From: Tethya wilhelma
Lineage: Eukaryota; Porifera; Demospongiae; Tethyida; Tethyidae
DNA: 64,000 nt
Assembly: GCA_964030475.1 (NCBI GenBank)
Contig: CAXIPT010000005.1
Location: forward strand, 4,793,960 to 4,857,959
Reading direction: 5' to 3'
Part shown: positions 11,412 through 22,983 of the stretch, piece after piece
Layout: each line of letters opens with the position of its first letter
Numbering within the stretch: the stretch's first letter is position 1
The notes under the pieces: generated by a model
Told to the model about the DNA's origin: nothing
The model's input: only the letters and a program-made list of their open reading frames with translations
Databases searched by the model: none
Made by a program: the position numbers and the translations under genes

Positions 11412-12739
11412 NCACACGCACACGCACACACATGCACACATGCACACGCATGCACACACACACACACACACACACAACAATCAATCACATGTGCACACTC
11501 ACACGCACATGCACACACTTACCTGGATGGACGAATGGACAATGCTCAACACTACACTGTCCTCGCAAAAATTCTGGACAAATGTGAAGTCGATCTGTAA
11601 CAGCACCAAACGGTGAAATGACAGGAGCTGGGAGAAGCCCACCAGGTGGTCCAGGAGTGTAGACACACTGGTCGTATCCAAAGACAGGCTGTAAGAGAAC
11701 AATATCGGATGAGAGCACAGCACTTGTTGAACAGCGAATGGTAATTAATGATTATATGTGACGACATTGGGACATTTATGTTTTTTGTGCGTGAAGATTA
11801 TAAGGCAAATATTGTTTGACTGGACAACAGGAATGTGCACAGTAAGCTGGCCTAGTGGTGTGAGCAAGACTAAACTTGATGTAGAGGCCAGGAAAACCAT
11901 GAAACCACCAACACTTTGTCAGCAGTAACAGGTCACTGCAAGCACTGGGAAAGTTTTTACACTATCACCAAGAGTGTACTATGACTCTTGCTGTCACTCA
12001 CCAAACACTCTCATATTAAAGACCAACATTGACACATATATACTAATGCTGATATTTTTTTTTAATCTTATTGGCACATGCATCCCCCTCAAGAGCAATA
12101 GCTACTCTTACTGGAGGATAGGAAGCCGTAGCTGGTAGAAAGAACATGTTTGACATCATCGCTCCAAACTGTTTTCCTGCTGTTACAAGTTTCTCCTTGA
12201 TGTGAGGAGGCGGGTGAAAATACTTACAGTGCTCACGAAAACATCGGTCCTTTAAAGAAAGAAAATAAGAACTCAAATTATACATCAAAAATAGATACTG
12301 AGCTACTACATAATTTTACTTTACTGCTACTCACTTTGAGAAAGTCATAGCAACATGTAACTTTATTTTCTTTGGTCAGTACTCCATGCTCGGGGTGTGC
12401 AAACCGACACTGGTCTCCCCTGGGACACAGGTAGCCTCTCATGAAGTCTCTGCAGATGTCCAGCTCCAACCAAGACGAATCACGGACTGGCTTCCCCATA
12501 CCACTGGTGCTGCTGCTACCTGTACTGCTCACGGTTAGTTTAGGAGAAACGGCGCCAGTTGCAGCAATGTCTTGAGCTGTAGGCTCGACAGGAACAGTGC
12601 TGGAGGATTCAGCGTCTTTGGTAGTCTCGTTCATAGACTGCTCAGTATCGGGCATCATAGGCATTTCGGTGGGAAAGGAACTGCTAGACTTGACAGCGAA
12701 GGCTCCACTATGTAGACGGTCAGCAGACAGCGTTGACAT
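11204..12739 (-). CDS. MBNL: Muscleblind-like CCCH zinc-finger RNA-binding protein
   Basis: Muscleblind proteins bind YGCY RNA motifs and control alternative splicing and mRNA localisation. Exons read leftward: 12739-12335, 12249-12112, 11688-11523, and tentatively 11268-11204 ending in TGA. The first exon has about 90 residues of Ser/Thr-rich sequence, then a CCCH finger (CRDFMRGYLCPRGDQCRFAH). Its end plus exon 2 give the second finger (CYDFLKDRCFREHCKYFHPP), with the typical following HIKEKLVTAGKQ. Exon 3 has a third finger (CPEFLRGQCSVEHCPFVH). The first finger is CX8CX5CX3H rather than the usual CX7CX6CX3H. Only three fingers are seen, against two or four in known relatives; the C-terminal exon is uncertain. 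The start at 12739 is a choice, since the N-terminus is not conserved. Confidence 0.87.
11361..11411. repeat. Compound (CA)n(GA)n microsatellite with N
   Basis: CA repeat followed by GA repeat, then N at 11412 and an imperfect CA-rich tract to about 11475, all in the last muscleblind-like intron. Confidence 0.9.
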
Positions 12740-13067
12740 TAATAATATTACTGTAGTTCTCCATAAACATAACTTGACTTGACTTGACAGGTGATGCAAT
12801 GTGTCTATTATAAACTGTTACAGTCCAGCTAGAACTGGATCTGGCCTGCTTGCACTTCCACGTCACTGTAGAACGTTCGCGAAATGTGCACGCGCACCGG
12901 GGGGCGTAGTGTAGGCGTGAATGGTACCATACCGTAATTATTTTCTCTAAATGTACGAAGCGGATGTTTGCTTTCCGATAAATTAAAATCTACTCCCATG
13001 GCAATGGACAAACAAATCCAATCCACAGCTTGCTAGTTGGATGAAAGAGGGCGAAACTTTGGAGAAC
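12740..13067. promoter_or_regulatory. Bidirectional promoter between muscleblind-like gene and IFT80
   Basis: The two start codons are divergent and only about 330 bp apart, so the promoters must overlap. The middle is GC-richer than its surroundings, with the palindrome TTCGCGAA at about 12877-12884 and a gcacgcgcacc run after it. No X-box (RFX site), expected for a ciliary gene, was recognised with confidence. Confidence 0.6.
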
Positions 13068-16000
13068 ATGAAGCTGAAATTGAGTTTGCAGAAAGAACCA
13101 AAACATATCCTTAAATAAAAATAGTAAATCTACCCTGAATAGCCCGAAGGTATGTTGTACATATGTGTTCCTTGACTCTTTGCCCACACATGGTGACTTG
13201 GTCAGCTGTTTAGGGTGGGCCAGCTCAAATGAGCTCTTCTCAGTAAGGTAAGTATATTGTAGATGCAGAGAATAGCTCATCTTTGATTTAAAAATACGCT
13301 CACTCTAAGACATGTGCACAATCTGGCGTATCCGGACCCTTTACACACTCGTTTACACACTTTTTCCCGTGCGTGTGTATAGTGTGTGTGCAAAGGATCT
13401 GGATACGCCAGACTAGCCACCCCATTAGCCATCCCCTTTACTAGACCTCACATATGCAAGCGGGAAGTTTAAGGGGCTGGCTGTGCCAGACTAACATGGG
13501 CAATAGTATAACAAGCCTATGTCTAGTGCACCAAGGGTTTGGCACACCAGATTGCATGGACAAGTATTCCAACATGATCATTGATTTTATGCAGCGATGA
13601 CCATCAGATACTGAGATGGAACTTTAATACTGGAGACACCAATCAGGTTGGTTTGTACCCAGTGAGACAGTGTGGGCTACCACATGAATGTGCACTTACG
13701 TACCTTGTCCACCTTGTCGATACCTGTGTCACGGGCATTGACAAGCAAACAAGCGGTGTTCTGTTTTAGCGCAGCCTTCCTCAACATATGTTAAGGCTCA
13801 ATTCAACTCGGATGAGTACACATATTGGTTTCCTTATCAAGATACCTGTGTTCTGTTTTAGAGCAGCCTTCCTCAACATGTGTAGATAAATGTTTAATTG
13901 TGTCACTTTCAGTGCATCTATGGTATCCTCAGGTTATTGCACTTCCTAAGGAGACATTTGTGACTCACATTCACTGGTTCCCCACCAGCGGAATTGGCGC
14001 TAGAAAACAGTCCTCTCAGTCCGAGCTCTTTGTACTGGCCTGTACTGACGGTAAAATCTTCATACATTTTTTTACAATCCTGTTCATCTTTTTACAATGA
14101 TGTTTTGTGTAATTAATATTATGTTGATGATTTTTGTAGGTAAGTTCTTGCTGGTGTCACGTCTTGGTAGAGTGGAGAAGGCTGTTGAAGCTCACAGGGG
14201 AGCTGTGCTGGGTGCTCACTGGAGCAATGATGGAACTGCACTATTCACATGTGAGTGGTTGATTGATTCCAATTTTTTTTTTTCCATAACATTGTTTATA
14301 GTAGAACCTCTGATAATGGACCTTCCGAAATAGGGACACTGTATTATAAACCTCTCAACAAAAAACGATTGTTAGTTCCCAGAAGAGGACAACCTCTCTA
14401 CAAAGGACAAACAAGCCGAATTTATACTGTCCCCTAAGTGTCCTTTATTTTGAGGTTTCACTGCATGTATGACCCATTCATGTTGCTATACACATACACG
14501 TACACTGTATATATTCAGATGGTGAAGATGGTGCTGCTAAGATATGGTCTCGGAGTGGTATGCTAAGGACTATCCTAACACAAGCTGGTATGCAGTGGAA
14601 GTTAACTGCATGTACTATATTATGTAGTTGACAAATATTGGGTCCACTTTGTAGCCTTCTTATGTGTATGCTATTTGCAATTGTGCACGACTCCTTGTAT
14701 CTGTACTGTTAGATCATAATCCTAAGCTACCTTTTTTTTTCTTTTTTTTTTATTGCTGGGTAGAGATCAAAGTTGGACGTCCATTGCTGCTCACACTTGA
14801 GCCAGGTTGAAGACTTAGCCCATAATTGTAGTGACTGATTTTTTTTATTAGTGGTGCATACCACAAATTAGCTTAGAAGCTACTGTGTGTATCCTTGCGA
14901 TTAGATGCAAAATTGTTATGAATAAAAAAAATAAATAAATAAAAAAAGCTTTAAACTTTGAGCTTATTGCTACGATTTATTGACAATCTCTGAACCCTCT
15001 CCCCATCCAGGCAGTCCTGTGTATTCAGGATGCTGGTCTCCAGATTCCGATCAAGTTCTCTACACAAGTGGGAAGTCCCTGGTGATTAAGCCACTCCAAC
15101 CGGCACTGAAATCGACCCAGTGGAAAGCTCACGACGGATTAGTACTGGGTGCTGACTGGAGCAGAGCTAACGGTCTGATAGTGTCAGGAGGGGAGGACAG
15201 GAAGTACAAAGTGAGAAGAACTCTAAACTCACCACTGAATAATTATTTATCAGTTGTCTTAAGATTCCTATGTATTATATATGTATATATACCATTATAG
15301 AAATCATCAAGAATGGAAAATGACATGTATGTTTGATTGTAGGTTTGGGATGGCTATGGTCGCAGTCTGTATAGCTCTTACATCCATGATTCCCCCATAT
15401 CATCCTTGGCCTGGTCCCCTGATGGTAAGAATAAGATTCAAGTTAGGTGTGTGTATGGAACTATGAGGGTGGAATTGATATGTTGTTGACTTGTGCTATA
15501 TATAGGTGAACTGTTTGCAGTAGGAGCATTCAATACACTACGTCTGTGTGACAGAGCTGGCGTGAGTCTTTCATAAAATCAATTCCAAAACACAACTCAC
15601 AAGAAGACAAACATCATCTTTTCTGCACAATATAAAATTATTGTCAAGAATACATTATCTTGATGCCAACTATTCAAATACACACACAGCCACATGTATA
15701 CAATACTTACATACGTAATTACAAACACAAGCATGCCATATAATATTACACTATTCTCCATATACCTATAGTGGTCCCACAGCTTAGAGAAGCCTTCCAC
15801 AGGAACAGTTCTCAAGATAGCGTGGACTGAAGACGGTACACAATTTGCAGGAGCTTGTGGCAACGGACAAGTCTTGTTTGCTCAAATTGTTGACAGGTAC
15901 TTCTAAGTCATTTAGATAATAGTTGTGGTGTCTCTGAATGCAAAGAGACATCCATTCAAACTCATCCATTACATGTAGACACCTTGAATGGCACAATCTG

Positions 16001-19000
16001 GAAGCCACGGTGAAGGGGAACAATTCCATTGAGGTTCGTAATGTGCTCAACGACGCAAGAGAACACTTGGAGTTTCACGAACGCATCATCAAGACATCGC
16101 TAGGGTGGGGACATCTAGTGGTAACCACGGCAACACAGTGTTACATATACAAGTGAGACACATGTATAAGTATGTATACTTGTAAACAATGCCCAGACAT
16201 TTGAATGCGACTAATTATCAATGAACCAAGAGTACTAGTGTATAGTTGATAGTATTGACAGTCCAAAAATTTGACAGGTTATTCTGCAGATTGGCGGACT
16301 TGAATTTGACGATAGGGACTTTGACTGTCATATTAAAATCCCCATCAATATTTCAGTTTTACGGTATGTTGCAAAATGTTATATCTCAATGTAGCTCTCG
16401 TAATTGGACCACACCAGTGACCATGGACTTGAAGAATGGAGCAGTGAGCATCATTAAACAAGCAGAGAGGTAGTGTACATGCTATATTACTAAAGTGATC
16501 ATTGCTATGTCTCCATCCTTTGTACATAATAACCAACAAAACTGCAATGTTGTTATAATCAAACAATGTATCATAAACTATGATAAACCGGTAAAATGGA
16601 AATTTTGTGAGATTGTCTTTTTTGTCTTTGACAGCTGTGTATGTGTCTGACACTCACAATGGTGCATGTATAATTTGGGTCAATCGATTTTCTAACAATT
16701 TAGAACTTGAAATTTAATGTCTAGATTGAAAAATTCAATTGAAATTTTAGTCCGTTGAAAATTAAATTGAAATTTCAATCCGTGAAAATTCAATGTCCAG
16801 ATTGAAAATCCAATTTTTTGATCCATTGAAAATTCTAAATTGGAATATCAACGAAATTTCATTTTAATTTTCAAGTGAATGGCTTTTCAACGGAAAATTC
16901 ATTTTAATTTTCAATTGGACCTTCAATTAAATTAAATAGATTGAAATTTCAATTGATTTAATTTCAATTGATTTTTCGATGGATTGAAATTTAATCTGGA
17001 CATTGAATTTTCAATGGATTGAAATTTCAATCTTGATATTGAATTTTCAATGTAGACATTGAATTTTCAATGGATTGAAATTTCAATCTTGACATTGAAT
17101 TTTCAATCTAGACATTGAATTTTCAGTGGATTGAAATTTCAATCTTGACATTGAATTTTCAATGGATTGAAATTTTAATCTAGACATTGATTTTCAATGA
17201 ACTGAAATTTCAATCTGGACATTGAATTTTCAATGGATTGAAATTTCAATCTTGGACATTGACTTTTCAATGGATTGAAATTTTAATGGACTGAAATTTC
17301 AATCTTGACATTGAATTTTCAATCTGGACATTGAATTTTCTATAGTCTGTTTAATCTTGGTTCATTTGTAGCCAGGGAGGGCTTTCATAGGGTCATCTGA
17401 TAATAAATTTTGGAAGTTTTGACTTATAATAGGATAATGAATTTTGGATTTATATTCAATTTTTCCAATTTTCAATTTAAATGGAAGACTAACTTTACAT
17501 AATGTTTCAAATTTGATCATAAAAATGGGAAACAAATTTTAGTCTCAGATTCAATTTTCAATTTTTGATTTGTAAGTTGTAAAGTTGGAATTGGAGCAGA
17601 ATCCTTTTCCATTTCATATGAACTTTGAAATCACATAAAAAAGCAGAAAGCAATTTTTAATATCAGCTAAATGTTGAGTGAACCAACTATACACTCACCC
17701 ACCAATATCGTTTAACCGTTTGTTTTTTTCTTTTGCAAAATTGAATTTTGAATTAGCTGGACAAAATTCAATTTGGGGTTATGTAAAACTTAATAATAGA
17801 TCTTCATTTCTGCACTGGAGTTATGAAGCTTGAACATTAAATTTTTTTTTCAATTTTCAATATTCTATTTGATTGTAAATAACTTTATTCAATTTTTTTT
17901 CAATTTTCAATATTCAATTTGATTGTAAATAACTTTACTCTAATAAGTACAGGTGGAACTAATATTTTACAGGTTTGAACATTGATTGGCCTAAACATAC
18001 ATGCACCTTAAACATACATCATGCACCTACAATGAAATATAATATAGCCTCCTAACTGTTTCGAAAGATATTGAATGTTTATTCGTCTTAGCAAGTTTCT
18101 TCATCTTATCTCTTCAGGCACTTCTTGTTGGCTGATAGTGTGTCTGGCATTCAAATCATATCTTATGAAGGTCGTCAGGTGTGCAGTCTCAAGTCCCCCG
18201 GTCTAGTTGCCGACTCCCTCAGTCATCAGAGCGTGGCAGTGTGTGTTGATACTGTAGCCATCAAGGACAAGAAGGATGAAAAACGTATGTAGCTGATTCT
18301 CAACCACCACCATAAAACGGCATTGTTGCATGATACCCAAGCCTCGTTCCCAGGCTCCCTCTCCGTGAGTCCACACTCACCAGAAGTTATGCACTTCCAT
18401 TTTACTTTCAAAGGGGGAGCCTGGGAATGAAGCTAGTGTGTACCTGTTGTAGGCTATGTTTTACAAACATTTATATACCCTCTGTAAACCTCTGACATGC
18501 TTCCTTAGTATTCTAACAATGTGTTGGTTGCACTGGTTAGCTGAATCTATTCCGATTTTATGCATAACTTACTGCCTTTAATCCAGTACCTGGTGGTAAA
18601 CTTAATGTCATTGCATAATCATTGTTTGAAAATGTTCTGATGCATGGAACATTCGTCCAAGCTAAAGTACTACTGTGATTGTACTTACAATAAATACTAC
18701 ACCCAATCTATGTACCGTCCAACAATCTTAATTCTATATAAGCTCATCTTTTGTACACGGCACTACATTTGAGTTGACACAAACTGCACTACCATTCCTT
18801 ACTACTTGCAGTCATCCATGTGTTTGACACTGGGAGTGGTAGGGAGCTAGGGGATGGCCGTCCTCTCCAACACACTCTCGATGTCCTGGCCATCTCTCTC
18901 AGCCATGCTGGTCCATCTTCCCAGAGGATGTTGGCTCTCATTGACAAGAACCACGATCTTCACATCACTTCTGTACGTGGAGCTCAAGCCAATAAAATCA

Positions 19001-19102
19001 TCTCTATTGGTAAGCACTGTGGGAAAACAACTAGAATTTTGTGTATAGTTTTTCTATAATTATGATGTTAAGGTCGCCCTAACCCATAATACTGAATTAC
19101 TG

Positions 19103-19141
<39 letters not shown>

Positions 19142-19809
19142 TGTACGTGTATGTATTGGAAGTTACCAAGCAACAGTACATAGTTCAAGTAGTTTACATA
19201 ATAATGCATTTAAGTGTTTTGTAGTACACTACACTGTAGACAGAATACTGTTTACTTAGTAATGTGTGATTGCTTCGAAAAACGTCACAGTGTAAACTTT
19301 CAACATGTAAGGGGCTGGCCCGCAAGACTAATTGCTAAGTTTCCCATCTATTTCATACCAGGCTCAATGGTGACCAGCATGTGTTGGAATGATGGCTCCA
19401 ATATGCTAGCAGCAATGCAGGACAACAGGTTTGTGGTGTGGTACTATCCTGCTGTGGTCTACGCTGATAAAGACCTTCTCCAGCGAACCTTGCTCATCAA
19501 GGAAGGAAGGTGTGTGAGAATAGATTATAGGTGTTGTACTTTAAGTTAGAAAATCTCAATACAAAGCTAGAAATCATCTACCTGCATAGATTTTGGCCCA
19601 ATTCTTGCCTGAATCATCAATTGATCTACGTATATTATACATGCAGTGATTTCTCCAAGGCTCCTCAGTTGTTACAGTTCATTGGCAACTACTGCACACT
19701 GCGACGAAGTGATGGAGCTCTAATCACTACCAGGTGAGACCATATCTGTTCACTGGTGTGTCTATAATGAAGATTGACATCCTTTATACACACATAGTAA
19801 CACACAGTA

Positions 19810-19852
<43 letters not shown>

Positions 19853-21201
19853 CTCTCTCCGTTCCCTGCAATGCTGCACCAACACATGGTCAGCAACAAA
19901 TGGGATGCTGCCATCAAACTTTGTCGATTTGTAAAGGTACAAACTACAAGTATATAAACCACCACGTGCACTACCTGACGATGCAATTCTCTACATACAG
20001 GACCCTGCTTTGTGGGCATGTCTTGCTGGCATGGCTACCACTGCAAGGGACCTTAACACTGCTGAAGTAGCATATGCTGCAATCAACGAGGTAATCATTA
20101 CATCATCTTTAATTTGACAGACTTTAAACGCTTGGTACTTTATGACAGGTGGAAAAAGTTCAATATATTTCTCACATCCGTGAGCTTACTAGCGTCCAGA
20201 GAAGAAGTGCAGAGCTGTCCCTGTTCTGTCACCAGCCAGAGCAAGCTGAGGCCATCTACCTCCAAGCAGGACTCATCTACAGAGCCATTGAACTCAATAT
20301 GACACTCTTTAACTGGGAGAGGTACATACATTTTACTGTGTTTAGCATTTGCCTGATATACACAGACTGTCCATGGTAGCTATAGTACACTTATTTAGAG
20401 TGTAAATGGTGCATCTGATTGTGTCTTTCTAATCCAAGCAATATGTTGCTTCTCTCAATGTCTGTTGTACATTGAAATTTTGCAAGCAACAAATTGCTGG
20501 TGACTTGTTGCTATGTGTATGATACCCTTTATCACCTCTTCTCTTCAGGGCTCTTGAATTGGCCATCAAACACAAGACACACATTGACACAGTACTGGCA
20601 TTTCGAGAGCAATACCTCCAAGATGTGGGCTGCAAAGAGAGCCTACAAAAGTTCACACAATACACTGGGAAAGTGAGTTAAAAAACAGAACAATAATGAT
20701 GTATACTGCATGGGCTGTGAGTGTATGTATGTGTTTCTGTACAATGTCACGAGTTGAGTGGCATGACTGTGTACGTTGGCTAATGACATTGTTGCAATAA
20801 GGTATTAATGCATGGACAACATGCTGCATTGTGTGATGTAAGTGCATCGGTTATAAAGCATGGGCACATATTGTGAGCTCTAGAGTGTAGCAACACATGA
20901 CTCATTGTTCTAATGGCATGCATGATCAGTTGGTGTGATACAAAGGTATCATTAGACCGCATGACAATGTACCAGGTACACAGTAAACATGAGAATACAA
21001 CAGATCTGAGAAATTCCAGAAAAATGATGATTTAAAACTGACTATGTAGCTGTACATGTTATTGACATATCACATCATTTTATTGACATCTTTGTATGTA
21101 TCAGTATCCATGATTGACAACAATATAATATGCTGCAGGTTAGCATTGACTGGGAGACAATAAGAGCTAAAATCACAGCAGAAGAAGAGAAAGAGAGTTA
21201 A
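13068..21201 (+). CDS. IFT80: Intraflagellar transport protein 80 (IFT-B subunit)
   Basis: WD40 protein of the IFT-B complex needed to build cilia. 21 exons: 13068-13104, 13190-13247, 13595-13646, 13933-14050, 14140-14250, 14519-14587, 15011-15210, 15343-15424, 15506-15561, 15772-15896, 15979-16152, 16395-16469, 18118-18284, 18812-19009, 19362-19509, 19647-19733, 19852-19936, 20001-20090, 20149-20321, 20549-20672, 21139-21201. They join in one frame to 763 aa, close to the usual length. Family stretches include [90 protein letters not shown] and [19 protein letters not shown] segments. Start at 13068 matches the conserved N-terminus; an in-frame ATG is 9 codons upstream. Intron 1 is an AT-AC intron. 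Confidence 0.97.
13105..13189 (+). other. U12-type AT-AC intron (IFT80 intron 1)
   Basis: The intron starts ATATCCTTAA, has a branch site TTCCTTGAC at 13168-13176 and ends CAC before ATGG at 13190. All three match the minor-spliceosome AT-AC consensus. Joining C at 13104 to ATGG gives K-H-G-D-L-V-S-C, which aligns with the conserved IFT80 N-terminus; no GT-AG choice restores that frame. Confidence 0.9.
13323..13411. mobile_element. Short foldback element (family E)
   Basis: Imperfect inverted repeat: ctggcgtatccggaccctt at the left pairs with aaaggatctggatacgccag at the right over about 26 bp per arm, with a GT/CA-rich loop. It lies in IFT80 intron 2 and has no coding capacity. Confidence 0.7.
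14299..14466. mobile_element. MITE-like remnant (family D)
   Basis: Left end agtagaacctctgataatgg and right end (reverse complement) agtgaaacctcaaaataaag are related inverted ends about 165 bp apart in IFT80 intron 5. The interior shows further acctct/acaa-rich repeats. Noncoding; the assignment rests only on the inverted ends. Confidence 0.55.
16236..16366. mobile_element. MITE-like element, family A, shorter diverged copy
   Basis: Shares with 2186-2406 the ends (agtattgacagtcc at left; cccatcaatatttcagtttt then acggta at right) and internal blocks such as gaatttgacgat and gactttgac. It is about 90 bp shorter, so internally deleted. It lies in IFT80 intron 11, ending 28 bp before exon 12. 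Confidence 0.75.
16690..17345. repeat. Palindromic AT-rich minisatellite in IFT80 intron 12
   Basis: About 650 bp of imperfect tandem copies of a unit of roughly 35-37 bp around attgaattttcaatggattg, alternating with the perfect palindrome ttgaaatttcaa and joined by cttgacatt or ctggacatt spacers. Copies are most regular between 16980 and 17340 and degrade to the left. Every unit is self-complementary, so the array can form nested hairpins. Confidence 0.9.
18340..18434. mobile_element. Foldback element, family B, copy 2
   Basis: Left arm agcctcgttcccaggctccc pairs with right arm gggagcctgggaatgaagct across a 55-bp loop, in IFT80 intron 13. Arms match the copy at 9563-9653. Confidence 0.8.
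19812..19850. repeat. (CA)n microsatellite forming the IFT80 exon 17 acceptor
   Basis: CA repeat whose last unit plus G at 19851 is the AG acceptor. The exon begins TCTCTCTCCG at 19852. There is no separate polypyrimidine tract. Confidence 0.9.
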
Positions 21202-21330
21202 AACTGCACAACGGATGACTCACTAACTTCATTTTAGGCATTTTTATTACTTTAAAGTAAATGATAGGTATATTATACACACAGTGGTGCATAAATTGAT
21301 TTCACAATGACTTGCATTGTCAGGTGGTTT

Positions 21331-22753
21331 CTATAAGTAGATTTGAAGAATGCTTGCAAGCAGGATTACTAAAAGTTTGTCTTCAAATCCATCAATACTT
21401 AATGCACTATTGTTCCTCTGCTGTGGGCAATCACTAGTACATGTGCTAAGAGTAAAGTTCACTTGAGCTGCCTGGCTGCCTTGTACAGTCACAACAACAG
21501 GCTCTGAAGTCAAGTAACCTGATGCAGACACTTCGATATAGTACACACCTGGTACTAACAACCTCCAATAGTCTCCATCCTTGCCTGTAGTCACAGCATG
21601 ATCTCTACCTTGAACAGTGACACTTGCTTCTGGAATAGGAACTCCACTCTTGTCCTTCACGAATCCTTTCACTCCTTTGTGCACTTCCCACATATAGGCC
21701 AGCATGGGCGCTCTATTCTCATCCCAGAACATCTCCAGTTTACTCTCTTCAGGGTACTTTTGACAGCCCTGCTCAATGGTGAGCTCAAAGCAGCTAGTCT
21801 GTAGGTACACATAGTCCTGCATGCCTCCATTTACGCTATACCAAGCAGCACCATTTGTGATCCCATTATCAAAGACTCTATCACCATTATAGCAGGGACC
21901 GGCTGAAGCCATCCGGGAATGGTGGAGAGAGTACACTAAAGCGAGCTGCTTGAAAATATCGTCGTCCGGTGAAGCTGTGTATCTGCTAGCACCCGATTCA
22001 CTGTTATCGTAAGGATAGTTTGCAACTAGTGCACCACCGTGAAGATTTGCAGAGAGAACAAAATGATACTCCTCTAACCATTTCATGATTGCTCGAGTCT
22101 CTTGCTGTCTGTTTGGCTGAGTCCGGCCAAAACGATCGGGAAAATTTCGATTCAAATCATATCCATTTGCATTTGTCCTTCCAACTGCAGAGTAGTAATC
22201 TCCCTCCGTTGCCCGGGAATATCCATCAGGATTCATTGTAGGCATGAGATGGATTCTTGTGCCATCAACAAGACGTCTAACATCTAGACTACTCTCGTAG
22301 TTGATGCAAAGATACTCCATCAGATGCAACAGCATCTCTCTCCCTGTCACCTCGTTCCCATGCATGTTTGCCACGTATTTGAATTCTGGCTCACCTGGTT
22401 CATGTATTCCTGGATTGTCCGATATTTCCATGACAAGAAGGTCTCGTCCTTCGATCGATTGTCCAATTGAATAGAGACGAGTGATGTGTGGATAGGAGAG
22501 AGTGATGGAGGTCATGACTTGCTGGAGCTCAGCCTGGTTGTGGTGTTCAAACTGAACAAGTTGTTGCTGCATGGATAATATATAGGGAAAAAAACAAGCA
22601 TATAGCTCTAGAGCAAAGAAATTTTTGAGAAGGGCTAGTAAAGAAGCAGAATGACTTAAATTGTTCCCTTACTTGTGAGTATCCAGTTCCAGCTGCCAGC
22701 AGAGGACTTGTACACGTTAGTGCGATTAGTAGACCTGCGAAAGTGACCATCAT
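21331..22753 (-). CDS. M14 metallocarboxypeptidase, carboxypeptidase M-like
   Basis: Extracellular zinc carboxypeptidase that would trim C-terminal basic residues from peptides. Exon 1 (22753-22673) encodes a signal peptide (VTFAGLLIALTCTSPLLAAG). Exon 2 (22566-21331) holds the whole catalytic domain and C-terminal transthyretin-like domain; total 438 aa, near the length of CPM. Zinc ligands are in NMHGNEVTG (H, E) and SANLHGG (H). TMNPDGY, LNRNFPD and the Glu in SCFELTIEQGCQKYP match the active-site region of the N/E subfamily. After about residue 300, GFVKDKSGVPIPEASV starts the beta domain. The protein ends in a polar linker and a hydrophobic tail (KLLVILLASILQIYL), suggesting a GPI anchor as in CPM. 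It is divergent from the transporter gene 230 bp away. Confidence 0.93.
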
Positions 22754-22983
22754 TGTTAGCTTTGTCTCAGCAGGGTAGGCTTAGGTTTTTGGATAAACAA
22801 CTGAGTAGGCATTTCTGAGTCCTGTTTTTCCGTGCAGTTCAAATTAGGCCATGGGAGGGGCTAGCATTGTACTTGCAGAAAGCCACGTGATGATGTAGTG
22901 CCCGCGAATGTCATGTGACGTGACCTCTCCAGCTAGCTAGCTCCTTCTCAAAACTCAAATCCGTTGCCCCAAAAACTAAAGTC
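22754..22983. promoter_or_regulatory. Bidirectional promoter between carboxypeptidase and FLVCR-like gene
   Basis: Only 230 bp separate the two divergent start codons. The segment contains aaagccacgtgatg (CACGTG core) and several tcatgtgacgtgac-type sites (TGACG core). No TATA box was recognised. Confidence 0.5.

Noticed and set aside
16690..17345. CRISPR-like or regulatory array
   Set aside because: Units are contiguous palindromes without unique spacers in a eukaryotic intron; a minisatellite explains them.
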